Part shown: in pieces, positions 35,071-44,021 of the stretch
Layout of the letters: every line of letters begins with the position of its first letter
Position numbering within the stretch: position 1 is the first letter of the stretch
NCBI GenBank assembly: GCA_021733925.1
Contig: JAIPJY010000041.1
Location: 1-63,725, forward strand
Length of the DNA stretch: 63,725 nt
DNA from: Prosthecobacter sp.
GTDB taxonomy: Bacteria; Verrucomicrobiota; Verrucomicrobiia; Verrucomicrobiales; Verrucomicrobiaceae
Reading direction: 5' to 3'
Program-made: the position numbers and the translations under genes
Notes under the pieces: generated by a model
What the model was told of the DNA's origin: nothing
Databases searched by the model: none
The model's input: the letters and a program-made list of their open reading frames with translations, nothing else

Positions 35071-35832
35071 CTATTTCCCAAACAGGCCTTTGAGGCCACC
35101 GGCCTTGATCTTCTCCGTGCCTCCTTGGAGCATGTTTTTGAAGGCGCCACTGGCGCTGGCTTTGACGGCTTCCGTGTTGAGTTGACGGAGGACCAGCGCT
35201 GTCAGTTCGGCCGGAGTCATGCCTTCGGAGCCTGTGCCGAGATTGGTCAGGCGGATGTCGGGCAGCGTCATCCTGGCGTCTGCACCTGGAACAAGACCTG
35301 CCGCGTTCGCACTGAGTTTGGCACCGGTGATGAGGAGTTCGTTTACCTGAAATTTGATGGACTTCGTTGGTTTGCCGTCTGCTGGAGGAACTGCGGCGCT
35401 GGGGGCTCTTTGGCCAGCGGAAGCGGTTTGCTGAGAGACGAAGTTTTTCGCGTTGTCGGCGATGTGCTTGAGATTGGTGCCGCCGAGACCGGCTTCGAGA
35501 TTGATTTCAGGATCGGTGATGCGGATGAACTGAATGACCACTTTGTCCGCGCTGACGCTGTTGGTGTCCACGGCCACTTCCGTGCGGCCGATGCGCAAGG
35601 CATAGGGGCCGGTGAAGCCTTTGGGATTGCCGATCTCAAATCCTTCGATGACGCCGGTGCCGGAGAAGGGGGAGAGCTTCACGTTCTGCACTGACACACT
35701 CGTCTGCACGACCGGGGGCGTGCCCTTCTCGATGCCAAACTTGACCAGAGCGCCGAGCTGTGACCAGCCAAACCAAAGGCCGGCACCAATGAGCACCACG
35801 AGAACGATGACAATGCGGATGATCCATTTCAT
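35071..35832 (-). CDS. AsmA-like single-span envelope protein
   Basis: A 253-aa protein with an N-terminal signal anchor (MKWIIRIVIVLVVLIGAGLWFGW). Alternating beta strands of the AsmA/DUF748 kind follow: VSVQNVKLSPFSGTGVIEGF, IGRTEVAVDTNSVSADKVVI and VNELLITGAKLSANAAGLVP. The C-terminal third is helical and ends FKNMLQGGTEKIKAGG. AsmA-like proteins sit in the inner membrane with the domain in the periplasm and help in lipid or outer-membrane homeostasis. This one is short, and the family call is tentative. It lies 114 bp after accA on the same strand. Confidence 0.55.
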   Translation of the reverse strand: MKWIIRIVIVLVVLIGAGLWFGWSQLGALVKFGIEKGTPPVVQTSVSVQNVKLSPFSGTGVIEGFEIGNPKGFTGPYALRIGRTEVAVDTNSVSADKVVIQFIRITDPEINLEAGLGGTNLKHIADNAKNFVSQQTASAGQRAPSAAVPPADGKPTKSIKFQVNELLITGAKLSANAAGLVPGADARMTLPDIRLTNLGTGSEGMTPAELTALVLRQLNTEAVKASASGAFKNMLQGGTEKIKAGGLKGLFGK

Positions 35833-35946
35833 AGTCCATCAGCATTCCCGGCGGGGGGTGTTCTGTAAAGTCTCAATACATGACTCTTGCGTAGTGGTGC
35901 GGACACCACGCAGATGGCAGGGGAGGCGGCGGGTGAATGCCGAAAA

Positions 35947-36906
35947 TCAGCCTTCCGTAAACTGCCCGAGGGCGCGGAATTTCTGATAGCGTTGCTCCAG
36001 CATCTGCGCGGTCGGAAGGACGTTGAGTTCCTTGAGCGTGGCGAGCACGGCGTCCTTGAGTGAGTGCGCCGCGACGAAATGGTCGTTGTGCGCACCACCG
36101 AGAGGCTCGGGGATGATGCCGTCGATGATGCCAAGCTTGGAGAGATCCTGGGCGCTGAGCTTGAGCGCGGAGGCGGCCTCCGGGGCGTGCTCGCGGTGCT
36201 TCCAAAGAATGGCGGCGCAGCCTTCAGGACTGATGACGGAGTAGTAGGCGTTCTCCATCATAAGCACGCGGTCCGCGATGCCAATGCCGAGGGCACCGCC
36301 GCTGCCGCCTTCGCCGATGACGATGGCGATGACGGGCGTGCGCAGAGTCATCATCTCGCGCAGGTTGAAGGCGATGGCCTCGGCGATGTTGCGCTCTTCT
36401 GCACCGATGCCGGGGAAGGCTCCGGGGGTGTCGATGAGGGTGATGATGGGGAGGCTGAATTTTTCGGCCATGCGCATGAGGCGCAGCGCTTTGCGATAGC
36501 CTTCGGGATGGGCGCTGCCGAAGTTGCGCAGCAGGTTTTCCTTGGTGTCGCGGCCTTTCTGGTGGCCGAGGATGGCCACGCGCTGCCCACCGATGGTGGC
36601 AAAACCGGCGGGCATGGCGTTGTCATCGCCGATGTGGCGGTCGCCGTGCAGTTCCACGAACTCATCACAGATGTGCTTCACGTAATCGAGCATGAAGGGC
36701 CGGCCGATGTGGCGGGAGATCTGCACGCGCTGCCAGGGGGAGAGATTGGCGTGAATGTCACGCTGCAAGGTTTCAGACTTGGCTTCGAGATCGGCGATTT
36801 GCTGGGCGAGCTTGTCGCTGGGCTTGGCGGCGAGCTTTTTTTTGGCCTCCTCGATTTCTTCGCGGATTTTGACGATGGGCTTTTCGAATTCCAAAACTTG
36901 TTTCAT
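35947..36906 (-). CDS. accA: Acetyl-CoA carboxylase carboxyltransferase subunit alpha
   Basis: A 319-aa protein from the ATG at 36906 (MKQVLEFEKPIVKIREEIEE), the usual AccA start; the frame opens 5 codons earlier. The N-terminal helical part (IADLEAKSETLQRDIHANLS) and SPWQRVQISRHIGRPFMLDY are typical. The crotonase-like core has RHIGDDNAMPAGFATIGGQR, LPIITLIDTPGAFPGIGAEE, EGGSGGALGIGIADRVLMME and YSVISPEGCAAILWK. It pairs with AccD (not in this window) to move CO2 from biotin to acetyl-CoA in fatty-acid synthesis. It is the last gene after the 175-aa and LysM genes, with a 30-bp gap to the LysM gene. Confidence 0.97.
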   Translation of the reverse strand: MKQVLEFEKPIVKIREEIEEAKKKLAAKPSDKLAQQIADLEAKSETLQRDIHANLSPWQRVQISRHIGRPFMLDYVKHICDEFVELHGDRHIGDDNAMPAGFATIGGQRVAILGHQKGRDTKENLLRNFGSAHPEGYRKALRLMRMAEKFSLPIITLIDTPGAFPGIGAEERNIAEAIAFNLREMMTLRTPVIAIVIGEGGSGGALGIGIADRVLMMENAYYSVISPEGCAAILWKHREHAPEAASALKLSAQDLSKLGIIDGIIPEPLGGAHNDHFVAAHSLKDAVLATLKELNVLPTAQMLEQRYQKFRALGQFTEG

Positions 36907-36936
36907 GGCGGTCAGTGGCAAAGGGAATGGGAGGGA

Positions 36937-37893
36937 TTATCTCACGAGGCTCAACTTTGACCCATTGCGCACGAGCGCAAAGAGTTCTTCAATGTCTTCA
37001 CGGGCGAGGAAGATTCCGGTTTCCGCCGTGGGGGCTGGAGCAGGGGCGGGCATGGCAGCAGCAGTGCTAGATTTTTTCGTAGCCGAATTCGGTGTCTTTG
37101 GCTCCTCCACCGGCTGGGCTCGGGCGACCGGTGGTGTGCGTATGCTGATGGTTGTATTTGAATTTGTCTTCTTGCCCGAAAACCATTTTTCCGCATCAAG
37201 GTAGTTGGCGTCAGTGGAGAGCACGGACTTGCCGTCGAAGATGGAGTTTTTTCCCGCGATCGTCATTTCCACCGGCAGGCGCATGCCTGGTGGAAGGCGG
37301 ATGTCCTTCGCATTATAGACTTTGAAAAGGTATTCTTTTTCTCCGACTTTGCGCAGCAGCATGACCTGCTTTTTAGCGATGCTGACCCCAAGATGAAAAT
37401 CCATTGGGATGATGGTGAGGTGATCGCCGGGATGAAGATTGAAGCTCATCAAGCCGCTGGAGCGGATGATCGAGTCCACCGTGGTGTCGTACTTGTTGGC
37501 GATGGAATTCAGCGAATTGCCCGGCTGCACAATGTAGTCCTTCTTCCCTGCGGTGGAATTCGCAGAGTAGAGCTGGTCCATGTTGATCTCACCAATGATG
37601 CGCATGGCCTCGGGGCAGGTCTTGGAGTCGGGGAACTGCTGGCACAGCTTGTAGAGTGCATCACGACCTTCGTTGATTTTACCCTGATGGATGAGTTCGA
37701 CGGCAGCTTCGAAACGCCTCACTCCGGGGTCAATGCGCGGGCGGTCTTTGGCCTTCATGGAGGCGATGTCATGTTCCACCTGGCTCTCCTTGAGCAGGAT
37801 GTTCATGTAAACCCAGTACCCCATCGCCAGAGTGCCTGCCACCAAGCCCACGGTGATGAGGAAAATCAGCAGTTTGATCTGGGTCTTGGCCAT
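36937..37893 (-). CDS. LysM-domain membrane-anchored protein with degenerate YkuD-like tail
   Basis: A 318-aa protein from the ATG at 37893 with one N-terminal span (LLIFLITVGLVAGTLAMGYW). A helical repeat-like section (about 45-115) contains ALYKLCQQFPDSKTCPEAMR. The LysM motif is YIVQPGNSLNSIANKYDTTV ... LHPGDHLTI (about 122-165). After it, GVSIAKKQVMLLRKVGEKEY has the opening pattern of L,D-transpeptidase (YkuD) domains, but the His and the catalytic SxGCxR motif are missing, so it is probably inactive. The C-terminus is Ala/Pro-rich. It binds peptidoglycan from the inner membrane. It is encoded between the 175-aa gene (22-bp gap) and accA. Confidence 0.75.
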   Translation of the reverse strand: MAKTQIKLLIFLITVGLVAGTLAMGYWVYMNILLKESQVEHDIASMKAKDRPRIDPGVRRFEAAVELIHQGKINEGRDALYKLCQQFPDSKTCPEAMRIIGEINMDQLYSANSTAGKKDYIVQPGNSLNSIANKYDTTVDSIIRSSGLMSFNLHPGDHLTIIPMDFHLGVSIAKKQVMLLRKVGEKEYLFKVYNAKDIRLPPGMRLPVEMTIAGKNSIFDGKSVLSTDANYLDAEKWFSGKKTNSNTTISIRTPPVARAQPVEEPKTPNSATKKSSTAAAMPAPAPAPTAETGIFLAREDIEELFALVRNGSKLSLVR

Positions 37894-37915
37894 CGCGTGA
37901 ACCTGCAAAAACCAC

Positions 37916-38443
37916 TCAGCCCAGCAGGCCGCGGCGTTTGAAATCGAAGAGGTTGATGTTCTGGGACTTCTCGATCATCTCGACAGTGAACTTCAGCAGG
38001 CAGATTTCCCAGGTGTCGTCCACGCCTTGAATGACCGCACGCATCGGATTGCCGGAGGTGCGGATGTCGCCGAGGAGCTTGCCACAGACTTCTTCCATGG
38101 ATTCATGGATGATCTGCTCGCTGATGTCGCCTTTGCGAAATTTGAAGCCGTATTTGAGGATCGCCAGCTTGTGCAGGTTGTCCCGGAGGAATTCGCCAAA
38201 CCCGGCCACCTCGGGGCCGAAGCCTTCAAAGTCAAACTGGCCGGGCAGTTCCGGGCGCAGGATGAGCGGTTTCTCGGCCTCGATACGGCCTTCGCGCACG
38301 CGCACGGCACCGACGGTGTCCATGAGTTCGGTGACGATCTGAAACTCGAAATGGGTGCTGCCAAAGGTGTCGATGCGACGGTCCGGCTCATGGAGCACCT
38401 GGGTGTTTTCCAGGGCGTATTGAATATCGAACTCGGTGGGCAT
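37916..38443 (-). CDS. Conserved hypothetical protein, first gene of the LysM-accA operon
   Basis: A 175-aa soluble protein with no signal peptide, which I do not recognise. It has an alternating strand/helix pattern: THFEFQIVTELMDTVGAVRV, then RVREGRIEAEKPLILRPELP, a helix FGEFLRDNLHKLAILKYGFK, and a C-terminal VDDTWEICLLKFTVEMIEKS. The balanced composition and tight spacing to the LysM gene (22 bp) support a real gene. It ends RRGLLG. Its position before the LysM gene and accA suggests an envelope or lipid context but no specific role. Confidence 0.7.
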   Translation of the reverse strand: MPTEFDIQYALENTQVLHEPDRRIDTFGSTHFEFQIVTELMDTVGAVRVREGRIEAEKPLILRPELPGQFDFEGFGPEVAGFGEFLRDNLHKLAILKYGFKFRKGDISEQIIHESMEEVCGKLLGDIRTSGNPMRAVIQGVDDTWEICLLKFTVEMIEKSQNINLFDFKRRGLLG

Positions 38444-38745
38444 GTCTTGGGGGGGTGACTGAGACTAAGCTGCTTCCACTCAGGGGCCAGTGATTTCTTG
38501 GGTTCTCAAGCTGGCTGTAATGGGAGGCAATTATGCCGAAGAAACAGGGCGGCTGAGCTGCTGAGATGTTCGCGCAGGCCGGATGGCAGGGCCGATCATC
38601 AGGCATAATCAGAAACCTGCTTAACGGATGATGTGAGGGCCTTGTCGTGTCTACGCTGAAATGACTCAAATTAAGCAATTTTGCCTGAGGACCATGTAAG
38701 TTGACAGTCCCCGGCTGGGCTCTCTATTGACCAAAAAACAACCTC
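38444..38745. other. Intergenic region before the autotransporter-like gene
   Basis: About 300 bp between divergent genes, with no credible gene. The only signal near the right end is a possible promoter at 38701-38730. Confidence 0.4.
38701..38730 (+). promoter_or_regulatory. Possible promoter of the autotransporter-like gene
   Basis: A perfect -35 TTGACA (38701-38706), an 18-bp spacer and TATTGA (38725-38730). The ATG at 38746 is very close, so the leader would be under 10 nt and no Shine-Dalgarno is seen. Treat as tentative. Confidence 0.3.
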
Positions 38746-41700
38746 ATGATTAGCGACTCAGCGCCATTCCCCAGCGCTCGTCAGCGTGATCTCCGCAACT
38801 TATCACTCGGCCTGCTGGCTGTGGTGCTTCTGGCTTCTCCTCTGCATGCCGCGGATTTCTCCTGGACGGGCATGACCAGTTCTGACTTTACAGTCAACAC
38901 GAACTGGCTGGGAGGTGCTGCTCCTTCGCCTACAGGCGGCGGTACAGCAGCCCCTGTGGCCTGGCGAATCAGCGTGCAGAGCACGACGAACACTCTGGTA
39001 TACTCTGCCGCCCAAGGGCACACCGTGCTGAGCGGGGGCGGTAGCAACCGTTCACTGTTCATCGCAAACGGTACCAATGGGGCGATGTCGATCACCGGCG
39101 GCATTTTTGAGAGCACCAGCACGGCGGCTGACGGCATGGTCAATGGTGCCAATGCGGTGGGACTCCTCAGCATTGACGGCGGTATTTACCGCAAGACGAC
39201 CGGCTCTGGCGGGCAGTCCACCTTTGCCGTGTTCTACGGTGGCAGTGGCAATACCCAGGCGACGCTCGACATCAACAGCGGCTCGTTTGAAGTCACGACG
39301 CTGGATCTGCAAAACATTGCGGGCAGCTCCACCCAGGCAGCTGGATTTCACGAGTCGATGGTCAATCTCGACGGCGGCACGCTCTCCGTGGGCACCATCA
39401 TGCGCACCACCACTTCGCCGGGCATCGATGCAGCGCTGAACTTCAATGGTGGCACACTGCAGGCACGGAAAGACAGCACCTCGTTTCTGGCGAATCTCGG
39501 CCAGTTTACCGCGAATGTGCAGGCAGGCGGGGCGCTGATCGACACGCAGGCATTCAATGTCACCATCGCAGCGCCTCTGGTCCATGACACTGCGCTGGGT
39601 GGCACCGCAGATGGCGGGCTGACGAAGATAGGAACGGGTGCGCTGACGCTGTCCGGAGCCAGCACCTACACGGGAGGTACCTTCATCAAGAATGGAACGC
39701 TGATCCTGAGCACCGGCAGTGACCGCCTGCCCACAGGAACCGTGGTCACTCTGGGCGATGGCTCCACCAATGACAGCGGCGTCCTCAAACTCGACTCAAA
39801 CAGCCAAACGCTCGCCGGACTGCTGACAGCAGGAACAGGGACGGGCAACAGTGTCGTCAATGGCAACGCCACAGCGGCCACGCTGACCCTCAGCATCAGT
39901 GCATCGAATCTCTTTGGTGGTGTGCTGGGTGGAGCGGGCACCAATGAAAACAACTTCGCTCTGACGAAGACCGGCGCAGGCGTGCTGACGCTTTCCGGCA
40001 CCAACACTTACACCGGAGCGACGAACATCCTGGCTGGCACGCTGCAGGCCGGAGCGGCGGGCGGGGGCACTGTGTTTGGCGTGAACTCCGCCATCACGCT
40101 GGCAGATGCAGCGGGCGTCGTGCTCGACTTGAACAGCTTCAGTCAGACGGTGGGTTCTCTCGACGGTGGTGGCAGCACAGGAGGTCAGGTGACGCTGGGC
40201 AGTGCGACCCTGACTCTGGGCGGGAACAATGCCAGCACGACCTTTGCGGGCGTCATCAGCGGCGCGGGCGGAACTTTGATCAAGACGGGCACTGGAACTC
40301 TCATCCTGTCGGGTGCGAACGACTACACAGGGCTGACCACGGTGAGCTCAGGGTATCTCACGGTGGGTAACAATGCAGCGCTGGGTGGCATCGCAGGTGG
40401 AACGAGCGTAGCCTCGGGAGGAACGCTGGTGCTGGCCGATGGCATCAAGGTGACGGGCGAGACCGTGGGCATCTCCGGCAGCGGTGTCAACAGCATGGGT
40501 GCCCTGCAGACGGTGGCCGGTGGTGCCGCTGAATGGGCGGGATTGGTGACGATCGAGTCCGGCGGCGCCCGGCTGGGAGCTCAGGCTGGCGGCGTGTTGA
40601 CCGTGAGCGGCGGCATTCAAAATGGCGCATCCAACATTCTGGCCATCTCCGGCGAGTCCGGCACCGGCACGGTGATCATCAGCGGCACGGGCAACACCTA
40701 CACGGGAGTGACCCAGATCATTCGCGGCATTCTGAAACTGGGCAGCACCAATGCCCTGCCGACGACCACCGTATTGGACGTGGACTCCCTGGGTTCCGCC
40801 GGCGTGAACGATGACGCGACTTTTGATCTGAACGGGTTCAATCAAACGGTCGCCGCCTTGCAGCGTAGCGGCACGAGTTTTGGCACAGGAAACAGCTACA
40901 TCACCAACAGCAGCAGCACGGGTGCGACGCTCACCGTTTCGTCCGCCAGCACCACGAGCTACAGCGGCGTCATTCAGGATGGTACTGGCGTGGTGAATTT
41001 GACGCTGAGCGGCAGCGGCAGCCTGACTCTCTCGGGGGCCAACACTTACACGGGACTCACGACCTTGTCGGGTTCAAACACCGCCCTCGTCGTGGGCAGC
41101 AATACCGCGCTGGGCGGGACGGCCGGCGGAACGTTGGTGGGTGCCGGTGCGCGTGTGGTGCTGGCAAATGGTGTCATCGTGACTGGTGAAACAATCACCC
41201 TCACCAGCACGGGCGGGAACAACAACGGCGCTCTGCAAACCGCTTCAGGTGCCTCCGCCGAATGGGCTGGAAATATCATCGTCACAGGGTCGGATGCTCG
41301 CATCGGTGGCGGCGTCGGCGGCACGCTGACGGTGTCCGGCGTCATCAGCGGCAGCGCGCCGATCCTCTTCAGCCGTGGCGACAACTCAACCACGATTTTG
41401 AACGCCGTGAACACCTACACAGGTGACACGCAGTTGTTCAGCAACGGCTCGGCCACCGGCTCTTATCTGATCATCGGCGTGGACAATGCGATCAACGCCG
41501 CCAGCCGCCTGTCCGTCATCGGCACTGCTGCCACAAAGCCTGCCACGCTGGATCTCAACGGTCATGTGCTCACGCTTCGCTCTCTCGACACCTCCGGCAA
41601 CCATGCCACCGGAGCCGTCCTGTCCGTGGCCAACAATGCGGCCGCCACAGCCTCCGTGCTTACAATTTCTGATCCAGCCGCCAACACGACCTACTTCACC

Positions 41701-43758
41701 GGCACCCTGAAGGATGGCACCAGCGGTGCTGGCGGTCTGTCACTGGTGAAAAGCGGCATCAACACCCAGGTGCTCATTGGTGCCAATACCTACACCGGCT
41801 CCACGACCATCAATTCTGGCACCTTGCAGGTGGGCGGCGCGGTGTCCACCTATGGTGCCAGCGGTTCACTGGCCTCCACCAGCTTCCTCCTGAACGGTGG
41901 ATTTTTCACCATCGACAACACAGGTGCCAGCAACAACAACAACGACCGTCTGGCGGACACCGCGGACTTTGCGTTCCAAGGCGGCTCCTTCATCTACAAA
42001 GGCTCCGATCAGGCGGCGACGAACTCCAGCGAGACCGTTCACAATCTCACGGTGAACTCGGGATTGAAAACGCTCAGCGTGATCTTCGGCGGCAGCAATG
42101 TGGCGACGCTGACCGCCAACCAGATCACTCGTCCCGCTCAAAGCGGCCTCCTGCTGGTAAACGGCGTGAATCTCGGCATGGATGCGAGCAGCACGGCCAG
42201 CGTGGCGCGGATCTTTTTCACAATCGCACCAGACTTGGTGGGTAGCACGGATGCGCTGGCGACAGGCATCAATGTGGCGGCGCAAAACACCAAGATCGTG
42301 CCGTTTCTACTCGGTGAGGCCACGCTGACGACCGGCGGCTTGGGAACCGCCACCGGCACGCCGAACACCTTCCTGACTTACGATGCGACGACCGGCCTGC
42401 GGCCGCTGAACCCCACGGATGAGTTCACGCAGAACGCAATCATTGACGGGAACAATACTCGTATCACGACCGATACGACGGTCACCACCTCGGCTGCGAT
42501 CAATTCGCTCATCCTCGACGGTGCCAAGGTGACAACCACCAGCGGGCAGACCCTCACGGTGAGCAGCGGTGCCATATTGTTCGCCTCGGGATCAAGCATT
42601 TCCATCAATGGCGGCACACTCGACTTTGGCGCCCGCGAGGGCATCATCACGATCAATTCAGCGGGCCTCACCTTCATCACCTCCGTGATCACGGGATCGG
42701 CGGGTGTCACCTATTCAGGCTCAGGCTCCCTGGTTTTGGCGACGCAGCAAAACACTTATACCGGTGACACGGTGCTACAGCTCGCGCTGGTGATTCCGCA
42801 GTCCAGCTCCACTGGACCGGCCGGTGCGCCCACGAGTGGCCCGTTTGGCCAGGGCACGGTGATTTTCAACGGCTCCGCCATCCGTGCCACGTCTGCTATC
42901 GATATCACCATCGGCAACAACGTGCAGTTCAATGCGGACACCACCTTTGTGAGCAGCGGTACGGCCAGCAGCGACAAAGTACTCGCCTTCACCGGGGATG
43001 TGACTCTGGCGGGAGGCACACGCACCCTCACGCAGAATTCGGGTGCCAATACCGTCTTTTCCGGTGCCATCAGCGACGGCGGCAACAACCTCGGCCTGAC
43101 CATCGCCGGCAGCGGCCCCAGTGCGGTGGTGCTGTCCGGCACCAGCACCTACACAGGTGCCACCCAGGTGAATGGCAGCACTTTGCAAGTGGGCAGCAAC
43201 GGCACGGGCACCTCCGGCACCGGAGCTGTCACGGTCGCCAGCGGTGCCACACTCGCGGGCTCTGGAGTGATGCAGGGTGCGACGGCGATGAATGCCGGTT
43301 CCGTGCTGCAGCCGGGCGATGTGACAACGGGTGGCACCACGAGCACGACGGTGACCAGCAACAACACGCTCACCTTTACCGCAGCGAATACAGCCCTCAC
43401 AGTGAATGACGGCGCGCAGATCCGCCTCGGCATCTCCAGTCCCACGCTGACCTCCAGCGTGATCTCTTTCTCAGATGGCCTCTTCCACTACAACGGCCAA
43501 GACTATGGCAGCGCCCTCGCGTTGTTCAGCACTGAATCGGGGGCTCTCACCACTTGGAACACCGGCCCGACAAGCGTCAGCAACCACGACTTCATCAAGC
43601 TCACGGATGCCACGGGCACACTCAGCATCGGCGACCGCTCCGGGGGGGGCATGGGGACAGGGCTCGGTGGTGGTGAATGGCAGCCTGAGCTCCGTGGCAG
43701 TCGGCCAGGTCTTCAATTTGATCGACTGGAGCGGCGCGGCGATCAGCGGCAACTTTGA
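38746..43758 (+). CDS. Autotransporter-associated beta-strand repeat protein (frame ends wrongly after a G8 run)
   Basis: A giant secreted protein, 1670 aa as read. A signal peptide (LSLGLLAVVLLASPLHA-AD) is followed by Thr/Ser/Gly/Asn-rich beta-helix repeats with at least nine copies of the autotransporter-associated motif 'LTLSGxNTYTGxT' (for example LTLSGANTYTGLTTLSG, LIGANTYTGSTTINSG, LSGTSTYTGATQVNGS). No outer-membrane barrel domain exists. Instead, a PEP-CTERM anchor is encoded in the +1 frame at 43650-43957. The switch lies at eight G (43642-43649). With seven G the protein reads on to VVPEPGRACLLLLGLLGLSL and RRRR, about 1736 aa. As written it ends in the low-quality sequence GGEWQPELRGSRPGLQF. 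It is probably a surface or exopolysaccharide-associated protein sorted by an exosortase. Confidence 0.88.
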   Translation: MISDSAPFPSARQRDLRNLSLGLLAVVLLASPLHAADFSWTGMTSSDFTVNTNWLGGAAPSPTGGGTAAPVAWRISVQSTTNTLVYSAAQGHTVLSGGGSNRSLFIANGTNGAMSITGGIFESTSTAADGMVNGANAVGLLSIDGGIYRKTTGSGGQSTFAVFYGGSGNTQATLDINSGSFEVTTLDLQNIAGSSTQAAGFHESMVNLDGGTLSVGTIMRTTTSPGIDAALNFNGGTLQARKDSTSFLANLGQFTANVQAGGALIDTQAFNVTIAAPLVHDTALGGTADGGLTKIGTGALTLSGASTYTGGTFIKNGTLILSTGSDRLPTGTVVTLGDGSTNDSGVLKLDSNSQTLAGLLTAGTGTGNSVVNGNATAATLTLSISASNLFGGVLGGAGTNENNFALTKTGAGVLTLSGTNTYTGATNILAGTLQAGAAGGGTVFGVNSAITLADAAGVVLDLNSFSQTVGSLDGGGSTGGQVTLGSATLTLGGNNASTTFAGVISGAGGTLIKTGTGTLILSGANDYTGLTTVSSGYLTVGNNAALGGIAGGTSVASGGTLVLADGIKVTGETVGISGSGVNSMGALQTVAGGAAEWAGLVTIESGGARLGAQAGGVLTVSGGIQNGASNILAISGESGTGTVIISGTGNTYTGVTQIIRGILKLGSTNALPTTTVLDVDSLGSAGVNDDATFDLNGFNQTVAALQRSGTSFGTGNSYITNSSSTGATLTVSSASTTSYSGVIQDGTGVVNLTLSGSGSLTLSGANTYTGLTTLSGSNTALVVGSNTALGGTAGGTLVGAGARVVLANGVIVTGETITLTSTGGNNNGALQTASGASAEWAGNIIVTGSDARIGGGVGGTLTVSGVISGSAPILFSRGDNSTTILNAVNTYTGDTQLFSNGSATGSYLIIGVDNAINAASRLSVIGTAATKPATLDLNGHVLTLRSLDTSGNHATGAVLSVANNAAATASVLTISDPAANTTYFTGTLKDGTSGAGGLSLVKSGINTQVLIGANTYTGSTTINSGTLQVGGAVSTYGASGSLASTSFLLNGGFFTIDNTGASNNNNDRLADTADFAFQGGSFIYKGSDQAATNSSETVHNLTVNSGLKTLSVIFGGSNVATLTANQITRPAQSGLLLVNGVNLGMDASSTASVARIFFTIAPDLVGSTDALATGINVAAQNTKIVPFLLGEATLTTGGLGTATGTPNTFLTYDATTGLRPLNPTDEFTQNAIIDGNNTRITTDTTVTTSAAINSLILDGAKVTTTSGQTLTVSSGAILFASGSSISINGGTLDFGAREGIITINSAGLTFITSVITGSAGVTYSGSGSLVLATQQNTYTGDTVLQLALVIPQSSSTGPAGAPTSGPFGQGTVIFNGSAIRATSAIDITIGNNVQFNADTTFVSSGTASSDKVLAFTGDVTLAGGTRTLTQNSGANTVFSGAISDGGNNLGLTIAGSGPSAVVLSGTSTYTGATQVNGSTLQVGSNGTGTSGTGAVTVASGATLAGSGVMQGATAMNAGSVLQPGDVTTGGTTSTTVTSNNTLTFTAANTALTVNDGAQIRLGISSPTLTSSVISFSDGLFHYNGQDYGSALALFSTESGALTTWNTGPTSVSNHDFIKLTDATGTLSIGDRSGGGMGTGLGGGEWQPELRGSRPGLQFDRLERRGDQRQL
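43642..43649 (+). repeat. G8 homopolymer that shifts the PEP-CTERM gene
   Basis: Eight consecutive G after CGC TCC. Seven would keep the frame into the C-terminal anchor. It is either a sequencing or assembly slip or a genuine phase-variable tract. Confidence 0.9.
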
Positions 43759-43957
43759 CCTAGGCGGTCTGACCTTTGTGGATGCCAGTGGTAACGCCAT
43801 TGCCGGAGATCTCGATCTGGCGGCGCTCGGTGCCGGCTTCGGCTGGGACGTGAGCGCCTTTCAGACCTACGGCATCATCGTCGTGGTCCCCGAGCCCGGC
43901 CGCGCCTGCCTGCTCCTCCTCGGCCTGCTGGGTTTGAGCCTGCGCCGGCGCCGCTGA
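43650..43957 (+). other. Out-of-frame C-terminus with PEP-CTERM sorting signal
   Basis: This continues the autotransporter-like protein in the +1 frame: GQGSVVVNGSLSSVAVGQVF, a beta-rich segment, then VVPEPGRACLLLLGLLGLSL and RRRR. The order is PEP motif, hydrophobic span and basic tail. This is the classic PEP-CTERM recognised by EpsH-type exosortases. No exosortase gene is in the window. Confidence 0.85.
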
Positions 43958-44021
43958 TCTGATTCGTGCCGCTGAAGGTTGTCAGCTTGCAACGTGACGG
44001 CGGGCGGACTATCGACGCAGG

